Shown piece after piece: positions 17,132 to 24,247 of a stretch of DNA of 35,107 nt (its first letter is position 1; each line of letters starts with the position of its first letter). Both the position numbers and the translations under genes were made by a program. The notes below the pieces were generated by a model. That model did no database searches. It saw only the letters and a program-made list of their open reading frames with translations, and was not told where the DNA came from. The stretch comes from Candidatus Limisoma faecipullorum (lineage in GTDB: Bacteria; Bacteroidota; Bacteroidia; Bacteroidales; Muribaculaceae). The DNA lies in contig JADIMC010000024.1 in the NCBI GenBank assembly GCA_017694955.1, forward strand, positions 1 to 35,107. The letters run 5' to 3'.

Positions 17132-18574
17132 TCATTTCATTCCGTCAACCGTCTTTATGATAAGTTTAAGTATGTTGCTTTCAGGATTATCGTCGATATG
17201 CAACACGGCCTCGCTCTGCTCATCGTCGGACCATGCATAGAAATATCCGCTCAAATCAACCCCGGCAGCCATCGTAGCCGCACTTGCCAGAATCGAGCCT
17301 TTAGGCATATCCACATAAATCACGCCAGTCTTTCCCGAGAATTTGCCGGCGTTTGACGAAGAAGCGAAAGTCTTCTCCGGAATGGCGGCATTGCTCACGC
17401 AAAGATAGTCATCCTTGAAAACCACGTTCAATGTCAACCCTTGCTTCACAGGAACAGAATAATTCCCTTCACTGTCGGGAGTAGCCCCCATAGTTGCCAA
17501 CTGCTGGCCCAACAGCGTCTTTACCGACGGAAGCATGTCTTTTTTAAACTTTATAACTGCCGTATAGCCGTTGGCTTGCCAGTCCTGCAGATTGGCAAGC
17601 GTGCCGCCTATCGCCATATTCCCTTCCAGGCTGTTGACCGCATTCCTGACCATATTGCCGAGCGCCGGGTCGCTGCCGGCTTCCTTGGCAATGGCATCAG
17701 CCATAAATCCGATGTATTCATCCGGGATAGCGAATCCCATAACGGCAGTGGCTTTCTCATCGAAGAATTCGAGCATATCCTTGTCGAGATTCTTTAAGTT
17801 GAATTTTCCGTTTATGTTCTTTCCTTCGCTGTCGAGCACCACGCTATGGCAAATCAAATCATTCTTCTCGAAGTTGAGGGAGAAATAAGCGTGCGACTGT
17901 ATCAACTCTTCATACATCGGCATCTGCTTCACCATCTCAGCCACTTCACGACTGCCATAAGGACCGCCATTCTCTTTTTGCGCCATCTCATAAAAAGCAC
18001 CGGTATTCAGATATATATGAGCGTCCTTTCCCGACATGCTTTCAGCAAATTTCGGTATCGAGACCACCGACTGCCCTTCCGGCAATTTGATGAAACGGTC
18101 AATATTGCCAGCCACATTGGTAAGGTCAGCATTATAGACCGTGGTCAGCATCCCCAGCCCATCCTTCACGGCAATCCTGTCGCTACCTTCAGAATATATA
18201 TTGCAACCGTTGACCGATTCCTTGCCATAACCAAAATCCGTCAATGCGGACGACAGCTTACCTTCGTCCTTGACATTGAACAATGCCCAGAAATTGTTTT
18301 GATATTCGAACATCACCACTTCCGCCGGGTCAACACCCATATCGCCGTTGAAGAAAGCATTGATCTGGTCGAAAGTTTCCTTCGATACATTTTTCAAAGC
18401 AAGATTCTGCAAATCGGCTTTTTTTGCCAGGTCAAGAGGTTTCACCAGCACTGCGAATTTCGTCTCCTTCGGCACCATCGACAACAGGTCGGAACCCTTG
18501 TCGGCGCAAGACACAAGCACGAATGCCGCCAAAAGCACGGCACACATCATTCGAAAATTCATCAAGTTTTTCAT
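17132..18574 (-). CDS. DUF4836 family lipoprotein
   Basis: This 480-residue lipoprotein has the lipobox 'FVLVSC' (Cys near 23) followed by the DUF4836-like opening 'SMVPKETKFAVLVKPLDL'. The family is common in Bacteroidales, has no assigned activity, and shows repeated alpha/beta modules. In this protein, 'FWALFNVKDEGKL' and 'DGLGMLTTVY' are part of that pattern. Position before an ABC pair suggests it works with the transporter at the envelope, which is inference. Confidence 0.82.
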   Translation of the reverse strand: MKNLMNFRMMCAVLLAAFVLVSCADKGSDLLSMVPKETKFAVLVKPLDLAKKADLQNLALKNVSKETFDQINAFFNGDMGVDPAEVVMFEYQNNFWALFNVKDEGKLSSALTDFGYGKESVNGCNIYSEGSDRIAVKDGLGMLTTVYNADLTNVAGNIDRFIKLPEGQSVVSIPKFAESMSGKDAHIYLNTGAFYEMAQKENGGPYGSREVAEMVKQMPMYEELIQSHAYFSLNFEKNDLICHSVVLDSEGKNINGKFNLKNLDKDMLEFFDEKATAVMGFAIPDEYIGFMADAIAKEAGSDPALGNMVRNAVNSLEGNMAIGGTLANLQDWQANGYTAVIKFKKDMLPSVKTLLGQQLATMGATPDSEGNYSVPVKQGLTLNVVFKDDYLCVSNAAIPEKTFASSSNAGKFSGKTGVIYVDMPKGSILASAATMAAGVDLSGYFYAWSDDEQSEAVLHIDDNPESNILKLIIKTVDGMK

Positions 18575-18605
18575 TTCAGTTTGATTTTATTGTTAGTAAT
18601 TGTTG

Positions 18606-19127
18606 TCAGATTCTTGGTTGCGGTTTTCCGCATTTGCTACAGAATTTAGCATCCGCCGGAAGCCTGAATCCGCAATGCGGGCAGAATTTCACGGACTGCT
18701 CTGCCGGCTGCTGCCGGGGTTGAGAAACCGGTGGCTGCGTCACAGAAGGCATTGGCTGCGGCTGCTGATTAACCGGACACGTATCACCGGCGTTGCGGTA
18801 GCAACTCACGTTGGCCTCTATGCGTGCCGTAGGCTGGAAAAACATAAGGAACGGCACAAACCCGGCGGCGGTCATCTTATAAGAGAAAGCCACCTCCACC
18901 AGAGCGTATCCACGTGGGTCGATATTCAACTTTGTCACTATATCCTTTCCGAGACTGACCTTATAGGAAAGCGTTATCTCCATCGGCTGCGACGGCAAGT
19001 CATACACTTTCGTCTCGCCATTGCCCAGCTTGTCCTGAAGAAATTGCCCTACGACCACAGTTGTGGAAATCGCGCTGGCAGTAAACGCCGGCTTCCTTAC
19101 CACCCTCAATTGGAATGTATCCCCCAT
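18606..19127 (-). CDS. Zinc-ribbon protein, first gene of the ABC operon
   Basis: Residues 1-115 of this 173-residue protein form a beta-rich domain I do not recognise. A Pro/Gln-rich linker (about 120-145) leads to a C-terminal zinc ribbon with CPHC at 149-152 and CSKC at 163-166. There is no signal peptide. The start at 19127 lies about 33 nt after a near-perfect promoter. The 31-nt gap to the DUF4836 gene supports cotranscription. Confidence 0.8.
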   Translation of the reverse strand: MGDTFQLRVVRKPAFTASAISTTVVVGQFLQDKLGNGETKVYDLPSQPMEITLSYKVSLGKDIVTKLNIDPRGYALVEVAFSYKMTAAGFVPFLMFFQPTARIEANVSCYRNAGDTCPVNQQPQPMPSVTQPPVSQPRQQPAEQSVKFCPHCGFRLPADAKFCSKCGKPQPRI

Positions 19128-19159
19128 AAAAATGATTTTTGTTAAGTTTAATTCATCTA

Positions 19160-19191
19160 CAAATGTAAAAAATCGGATTTACTTATCCAAA
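19160..19191 (-). promoter_or_regulatory. Promoter of the zinc-ribbon/DUF4836/ABC/GDPD operon
   Basis: TTTG (19188-19191), a 20-nt spacer and TACATTTG (19160-19167) match the Bacteroidota consensus exactly on the minus strand. It is the only convincing promoter for the five genes to its left. Confidence 0.75.
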
Positions 19192-19217
19192 TATTGCGCT
19201 TGACAAACTTAACCAAC

Positions 19218-19245
19218 AAAAAAGCCGGGCATCACTGCTCGGCTT
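19218..19245 (-). terminator. Intrinsic terminator of the tRNA pair
   Basis: On the minus strand AAAGCCGAGCA and TGCCCGGCTTT pair with one mismatch around a GTGA loop, then run into a T tract. It starts five bases past the end of tRNA-Gly. Confidence 0.85.
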
Positions 19246-19250
19246 TCAAG

Positions 19251-19323
19251 AGCGGAAGACGAGGCTCAAACTCGCGACCCTCAGCTTGGAAGGCTGATGC
19301 TCTATCAACTGAGCTACTTCCGC
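19251..19323 (-). tRNA. tRNA-Gly (anticodon TCC)
   Basis: This is a 73-nt cloverleaf with a perfect 7-bp acceptor stem GCGGAAG/CTTCCGC and discriminator U. The D-arm is 'AGCTCAGTTGATAGAGC', the anticodon loop 'CCTTCCAAG' and the T-arm 'GAGTTTGAGCCTC'. CCA is not encoded. Confidence 0.95.
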
Positions 19324-19355
19324 AAGAAAAATGTAAATTAAGGAGGAAATATTCG

Positions 19356-19438
19356 TGGGCGAAGATGGATTCGAACCACCGAAGGCATAAGCCAGCAGAT
19401 TTACAGTCTGCCCCATTTGGCCACTCTGGTATTCGCCC
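19356..19438 (-). tRNA. tRNA-Tyr (anticodon GTA)
   Basis: This is an 83-nt class II tRNA with acceptor GGGCGAA/TTCGCCC and discriminator A. The anticodon loop is 'CTGTAAATC' with a long variable arm, and the T-loop is 'GGTTCGAATCC'. It is transcribed just ahead of tRNA-Gly. Confidence 0.95.
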
Positions 19439-19456
19439 TTGTTCCAAAAACTGCCG

Positions 19457-19488
19457 CAAAGATATGTGTAAAAATCCGTTTATGCAAA
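19457..19488 (-). promoter_or_regulatory. Promoter of the tRNA-Tyr/tRNA-Gly unit
   Basis: TTTG (19485-19488), a 20-nt spacer and TATCTTTG (19457-19464) fit the consensus on the minus strand, 19 nt upstream of tRNA-Tyr. Confidence 0.8.
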
Positions 19489-19676
19489 CTCTGCCACCGC
19501 AAAACGTCCGGATTTACGCCCCGTGCAGCCATAGCAGCCTGAAAAACAACATTATGCGTGTTGATAACTTTTAAGCGTCGTATCTTCACAGCAGCACAAC
19601 CAGACCGGCAATCGCGGCACCAAGCCGCACCACCGGCATTCCGCCAGTCTGCCGCAATATATAAATCCGTGATTTT

Positions 19677-19707
19677 TTTGCATTGCCCGCAACTTTAGTT
19701 ATCTTTG
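19677..19707 (+). promoter_or_regulatory. Promoter of dnaX
   Basis: TTTG (19677-19680), a 19-nt spacer and TATCTTTG (19700-19707) match the consensus. The dnaX ATG is 19 nt further on. It is arranged back to back with the tRNA promoter. Confidence 0.8.
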
Positions 19708-19726
19708 TTACATTCATTAGGTTGAT

Positions 19727-21499
19727 ATGGAAAAATACATAGTCTCGGCACGCAAATACCGTCCGACAACATTCAAAAGCATCGTTGGGCAGCATGCCCT
19801 TGTCAATACGTTGAAGAATGCCGTCCAAAGCGGAAGACTCGCGCATTCCTACCTGTTCTGCGGACAGCGCGGAGTGGGCAAGACCACCACTGCGCGTATT
19901 TTCGCAAAAGCAATCAACTGTGAGCATCTGACTGCCGACGGCGAACCGTGCAACGAGTGCGAATCGTGCCGCGCGTTCAACGAGCAACGCTCGCTCAACA
20001 TCATCGAGATGGATGCCGCCTCCAACAATTCGGTAGATGAAATCCGCACGCTGACCGACCAGGTGCTCGTGCCGCCCATTACGGGGCGCTACCGCGTATT
20101 CATCATCGACGAGGTGCATATGCTTTCGCAGGCGGCGTTCAACGCATTCCTGAAGACGCTCGAGGAGCCGCCTTCGTATGTGATATTCATACTCGCCACC
20201 ACCGAGAAGCAAAAGATATTGCCAACGATTCTGTCGCGCTGCCAGAAATACGACTTCCAAAGCATCAAGCCAGCCGATATTGCCGAACAGTTGCAATACG
20301 TGGCCGACCACGAAGGCTATACGACCGAACCGGCGGGCCTCAACGTGATAGCGCAGAAATCGGACGGCGCCATGCGTGACGCCCTTTCCATATTCGACCA
20401 AGTGGCTGCCGCATCCGGAGGGCATATAACATATCAGGCCGTAATCGACAATCTCAACATTCTCGACTACGACTATTATTTCCGCCTCACAGACGCGTTT
20501 ATTGCCGGAAGCGTCGAGCAGTCGCTGCTGATTTATAAGGAAGTGCGCGACCACGGTTTCGAAGGCAAGGTGTTTATCAACGGGCTTGCCAACCATTTCC
20601 GCGAACTGCTTGTAGCACACAGTCCGGAACTCGCCTCACTGATGGAAGTCACTTCCGATGTCGAGGAGCGCTACCGCGAGCAGTCGGCGAAATGCCAGCT
20701 GCCGTTCATCTATTCGGCTATGGAGCTTTGCAACAAATGCGACCTGAGCTACCGTGATGCCACCAACAAACAGTTTCTTGTGGAACTTACACTTATCAAA
20801 ATCTGTCAGCTTACGGATGGCACCCCGACGCCTGGTCCACAACCGGGAATGAGAAAAATAGAGAAATCCACAGCCCCGCAGCAACCTGCAGCACCGGCAC
20901 GACAGACCGCACCGGCACAGACAAAGGCAGAAACCACGCAGAAGCCTGTCATGCAGAAACCATCTTCCAACCCCGCCGCTCAACCGCAACCGACGGCACA
21001 CGTGCGCCAGATGGCACCTAACACATCCAACAGAGCCACCGCGACCATCAAGCCGCTGCCAAAGGTGAACGTGACGGCATCCGCCACCGCACCCATTGCC
21101 AAAGAGCCCGTCACGGCATACACAACCACAAGAAACACACCTTATTCCTACGATAATTTTCTCGATGCGTGGAGGTCGTTTGTCAGAGACAATCCCTCGG
21201 AAATAATACTTGTCAATACCATCAAATCCGGAGACGACCCCGTAGAGAAATCGCCGGGTGAATATGAATTCACAGTCGAAAACGAGGCACAAAGCGAAGT
21301 GTTCGAGAAAAAAAGACAGCTGCTGCTAAGCTACCTGCACGACAAGCTCGGCAACGACAACGTAAGCCTGCAAATAAAGGTAAGGGAAGCCGGCGGTCGT
21401 GAAAAACTATGGACACAGAAAGAACTGCTTGCCGACATCATCGAGCGCAATCCGAAAGTCAAGACGTTCATCGACAAATACCGTCTCGGTTTTGCCTGA
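19727..21499 (+). CDS. dnaX: DNA polymerase III subunit gamma/tau
   Basis: This is the clamp-loader ATPase that opens and loads the beta sliding clamp and couples polymerases at the fork. Residues 1-360 are the conserved AAA+ and collar region: Walker A 'GQRGVGKTT' (46-54), zinc-binding Cys at 64, 74, 77 and 80, Walker B 'IIDEVHML' and the arginine-finger region 'LSRCQKYDF'. Residues about 365-450 are a Pro/Ala/Gln-rich linker, followed by a C-terminal domain of about 125 residues expected to contact polymerase. Its 590 residues are normal for Bacteroidota tau. The stop abuts the stop of the convergent gene. Confidence 0.96.
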   Translation: MEKYIVSARKYRPTTFKSIVGQHALVNTLKNAVQSGRLAHSYLFCGQRGVGKTTTARIFAKAINCEHLTADGEPCNECESCRAFNEQRSLNIIEMDAASNNSVDEIRTLTDQVLVPPITGRYRVFIIDEVHMLSQAAFNAFLKTLEEPPSYVIFILATTEKQKILPTILSRCQKYDFQSIKPADIAEQLQYVADHEGYTTEPAGLNVIAQKSDGAMRDALSIFDQVAAASGGHITYQAVIDNLNILDYDYYFRLTDAFIAGSVEQSLLIYKEVRDHGFEGKVFINGLANHFRELLVAHSPELASLMEVTSDVEERYREQSAKCQLPFIYSAMELCNKCDLSYRDATNKQFLVELTLIKICQLTDGTPTPGPQPGMRKIEKSTAPQQPAAPARQTAPAQTKAETTQKPVMQKPSSNPAAQPQPTAHVRQMAPNTSNRATATIKPLPKVNVTASATAPIAKEPVTAYTTTRNTPYSYDNFLDAWRSFVRDNPSEIILVNTIKSGDDPVEKSPGEYEFTVENEAQSEVFEKKRQLLLSYLHDKLGNDNVSLQIKVREAGGREKLWTQKELLADIIERNPKVKTFIDKYRLGFA

Positions 21500-21850
21500 T
21501 TACAGGCCGGTCTCTTTCCTTATCGTCCAAGCGCCTATGTCGAGCAGACAATATGGCAGAACGATTATCCATCCCCACATCGTCACTCCGTCCAAGAAGC
21601 ATTCGGCAATAAACAGCACCAGCAAGATGGCAGACATCACGGCCGACCATCCGTCGTTCATCTTCATATTGCCAATCATATCGCCCTTGAACAATAGTCG
21701 TCCTGCAACCAACACCAGCACAATGGCAACAATCGACATCATCGATTTGAGGAATCCGCAGTCGGATTCCACTTTTATGGAAAGCCATACGCAAAATGCG
21801 CTCATCAGCAGCACTTGCACCACATTCACGATTCTCAACACCCATTTCAT
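21500..21850 (-). CDS. Small four-helix membrane protein, unknown
   Basis: This 116-residue protein, starting MKWVLRIVNVVQVLL, shows four hydrophobic segments (about 6-24, 33-50, 67-85 and 90-106) and a short basic tail. No family is recognised. An upstream frame extension to 21901 reads through an AT-rich intergenic stretch and is unlikely. It is convergent with dnaX, with stop codons adjacent. Confidence 0.65.
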   Translation of the reverse strand: MKWVLRIVNVVQVLLMSAFCVWLSIKVESDCGFLKSMMSIVAIVLVLVAGRLLFKGDMIGNMKMNDGWSAVMSAILLVLFIAECFLDGVTMWGWIIVLPYCLLDIGAWTIRKETGL

Positions 21851-21955
21851 AGCGCTCTGATTTTTAATCCGCAAATTACATACTTTTCTGCATATAAGCA
21901 AGTCTTGTTTGTGGATTAATCAGTCAAAAAAAACGAAAAGCCTATTATCAGTCGG

Positions 21956-22639
21956 TTAATTCAATCCCAGCACTTTTGTGCTGAAAAATTGTTGCAGTTC
22001 CTTGACAAGACCGGGCTTTTTATAATAATCGAACTTATTATAAAGTTTCTCTTCAGGAAATTCTTCGATTGGAGATACGGTCAGCTTCCCGTTGTCGTCC
22101 CAAAAGACATATATGTTACCATCTTTGTCAACGCCCATTACATCTGTAAAATCTACTGTAAAGTAGAAAAGTATTCCCAGCTTCACCTTTTGGGAAACAG
22201 CAAAAATATCGATGGCGTATTCTTCGACTATATTGCGATCGATGGTTATGACTCCTATCTGGTCCATGCCATAAATGCCGGCGCATTTGCCATTCTTGTC
22301 AATAATGACACTTGTGGCACAGATGTTGTCTGTATCATATAATGTCTGTATCTTGAAATTGCCGGTAGGCTCTATATTGATGCCTTTGAAAAAGTCGCCA
22401 GCTCCAGTGTATTCACGGTACAATCCGAAGATGTGATATACATTGATTTTTCTTGTGCATTGCAGTCCTTCCGTATTTTTGAGAGCTTTGCATATGTTGT
22501 TGTTATGCAAATCTATTTGCTGTTGTGTGCAAAGAGGAAAATCGTTTTTTCCGTTGGATATGTGAAATCTCTTTCCATAGCATAGGAAAGCAGCCCACGC
22601 AGTAATAAGCACTATCAATATCCTTGCAGTGTGATTCAT
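21956..22639 (-). CDS. Exported protein of a three-gene paralog cluster, member 3
   Basis: This 227-residue protein has an N-terminal signal or anchor segment (about 5-22). It opens with 'NGKNDFPLCTQQQIDLHN', has a middle segment 'FGLYREYTGAGDFF' and closes with 'VDKDGNIYVFWDDNGK' then 'SPIEEFPEEKLYNKFDYY'. Both end motifs recur in the two genes upstream. Its start overlaps the previous stop by four bases. No known fold or activity is recognised; the late 'DGNIYVF' strand pair resembles a beta-hairpin ligand domain. Confidence 0.8.
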   Translation of the reverse strand: MNHTARILIVLITAWAAFLCYGKRFHISNGKNDFPLCTQQQIDLHNNNICKALKNTEGLQCTRKINVYHIFGLYREYTGAGDFFKGINIEPTGNFKIQTLYDTDNICATSVIIDKNGKCAGIYGMDQIGVITIDRNIVEEYAIDIFAVSQKVKLGILFYFTVDFTDVMGVDKDGNIYVFWDDNGKLTVSPIEEFPEEKLYNKFDYYKKPGLVKELQQFFSTKVLGLN

Positions 22640-23391
22640 TGTGATTCCGCTTTTTTTGTAAGACTGTATATTGCCTGTTTGATTCCTTCTTTTAATTTTG
22701 GATATTCTCGGCTGTTATCCATTTTATATTCGTAAAATTCATTTTCAGGAAACTCATCAATCGGCATGACTATGGGTTTGCCTCCGTTGTCGCAGAATAC
22801 AAATATTTGATTGTCGTATGTCACGCCAATTACATAATTATGGCCTATGTCTGTCTGAAAATACCACCTGATGCCCATTTCCTCTTTCTGGGACAAGGCA
22901 TATAATAAAATTGCCTCGTATGAATACAGGAAATTCTTGACAGGTATGAAACTATGCAAATAGTGATTGCCTAAATAGCATTTATTGCTGTCGAGCACAA
23001 TGCTTGTGGCGGATATGAATCTCTTTTCTTCAGTTCCTTTCTTTTTCTTGTCTTTTCTTTTATCCCTAATGACTGTATATGATTTATTTTCCACGTAAAA
23101 ATACGGACGTTTTTTTGTCAAGGCTCTCAACTCTGCAGGAATTTTTATAAACGCTTCATATTTGTCGCGCAGGCACAGCGTATATACGCGGTAAGTGTAA
23201 ATCCCATCAAGATTGCCAACTTTGCTCTTTTCAATATCCGTGCATATCAAGCCATTCAAATCGTCGATTTGCTGCTGCGTGAAAACCGGAAAATCGTTTT
23301 CAGGATTCAGCACTCTGATTCTGCTTTCTGCCTGAACGGCAAGAATTGACGTAAGCAAAACCATCACTATGTTGAAAAGGCGCTTTTTCAT
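22636..23391 (-). CDS. Exported protein of a three-gene paralog cluster, member 2
   Basis: This 251-residue protein has a signal peptide ending near 'AVQA'. It shares 'NPENDFPVFTQQQIDDLN' at the start and 'YDNQIFVFCDNGGK' then 'MPIDEFPENEFYEYK' at the end with its neighbours. A Lys-rich insert (RKDKKKKGTEEKR) near residue 115 is unique to it. It is coupled by ATGA overlaps on both sides. Confidence 0.8.
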   Translation of the reverse strand: MKKRLFNIVMVLLTSILAVQAESRIRVLNPENDFPVFTQQQIDDLNGLICTDIEKSKVGNLDGIYTYRVYTLCLRDKYEAFIKIPAELRALTKKRPYFYVENKSYTVIRDKRKDKKKKGTEEKRFISATSIVLDSNKCYLGNHYLHSFIPVKNFLYSYEAILLYALSQKEEMGIRWYFQTDIGHNYVIGVTYDNQIFVFCDNGGKPIVMPIDEFPENEFYEYKMDNSREYPKLKEGIKQAIYSLTKKAESQ

Positions 23392-24077
23392 AAGTTATCA
23401 TTGTTTTTCGCCAAAATGCGTTTTGCAAACTGTTTGATTGAATTGCGGATTCCGGAATCTTTATAATAGCCGTCGTTGAATTCTGATTCAGGCAAATTGT
23501 CAATGCTGGTTACTGATGGCTTTTTCGTTTCTTTGTCGAACCAAAATACATATACGTCACCGTCTTCAGATATTCCTATTATCTGCAAAGATACTGGTTT
23601 TGTTATGAAATAATATTTGATTTTTAAATCACGGGCGCGGGATGCCGCATAATAAATGGTGCTATTTTCATTCGGGATTCTGATGCGCCAATATTTTTCA
23701 ATATTTTCAAAACTGTAGAAATCACCGAAATCATATTCTCCAATTATGTTGAGGTCTCGGTCGTATGCGTAGCTGGCGTATAATCTGTGTATGGCGAAAT
23801 TATCTGTGGGTAACAATTTCCAATCATTGAAGAAAGTGCCTGTCTGGCGGAATTGCCGATATATGCTAAAGAAATGATAGATATATATGCTGTCGTGACT
23901 GATTTGTTCTTTCCAATAGGTACGTCTGAACTTCCTGCATATTTTCCTATTGAGCTTTTTTATTTTCTGTTGGCTGCACACTATGTAGTCGTCATTGTTG
24001 ATGACGACAGGCGCCTTTGCATAAATACCCGACAATGCAAGGACAGCAGCTGCGGCTAAAAGGATTGCGCGTTTCAT
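23388..24077 (-). CDS. Exported protein of a three-gene paralog cluster, member 1
   Basis: This 229-residue protein has a signal peptide ending near 'GIYAKA'. Its version of the family motifs is more diverged: 'NNDDYIVCSQQKIKKLN' at the start and 'SEDGDVYVFWFDKE' then 'TSIDNLPESEFNDGYY' at the end. As first gene of the run it should have the promoter, but I find no TAnnTTTG in the 170 bp upstream. Base composition is clearly more AT-rich than in dnaX or pgpH. Confidence 0.8.
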   Translation of the reverse strand: MKRAILLAAAAVLALSGIYAKAPVVINNDDYIVCSQQKIKKLNRKICRKFRRTYWKEQISHDSIYIYHFFSIYRQFRQTGTFFNDWKLLPTDNFAIHRLYASYAYDRDLNIIGEYDFGDFYSFENIEKYWRIRIPNENSTIYYAASRARDLKIKYYFITKPVSLQIIGISEDGDVYVFWFDKETKKPSVTSIDNLPESEFNDGYYKDSGIRNSIKQFAKRILAKNNDNL

Positions 24078-24247
24078 AAATCGGGATCATTCAGGTTGAC
24101 ATCGCTCTTCATTCCATAAATCATAGTCTGTCGCAACGGTTGTCAGAGTTTGTAATTCATATACTTATAAACGGAAGCGGACCAGAAATACTGCATCTTT
24201 AACCGTAAAAAAACATATCACTCTTACTTTTAAGTAATTTTGTCATT

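Noticed and set aside
19128-19217. tRNA genes as an integration site for the nearby islands
   Set aside because: No duplicated tRNA 3' end, integrase or attachment repeat is visible on either side.
19586-20620. 344-residue minus-strand frame opposite dnaX
   Set aside because: It is the antisense of a highly conserved gene. The hydrophobic tail near its end (about 19586-19640) looks protein-like but has no support and overlaps the dnaX upstream region.
21308-21314. Run of seven A in dnaX as a programmed frameshift site
   Set aside because: In the reading frame the codons are GAG AAA AAA AGA, so the base before AAA AAA is G rather than A. It also lies near the C-terminus, unlike the gamma-producing site of E. 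coli.
21857-21923. CTGATT...AATCC / GGATTAATCAG imperfect inverted repeat between the paralog cluster and the small membrane gene
   Set aside because: A three-base bulge and a loop of over 40 nt make a functional hairpin doubtful, and no other signal supports it.
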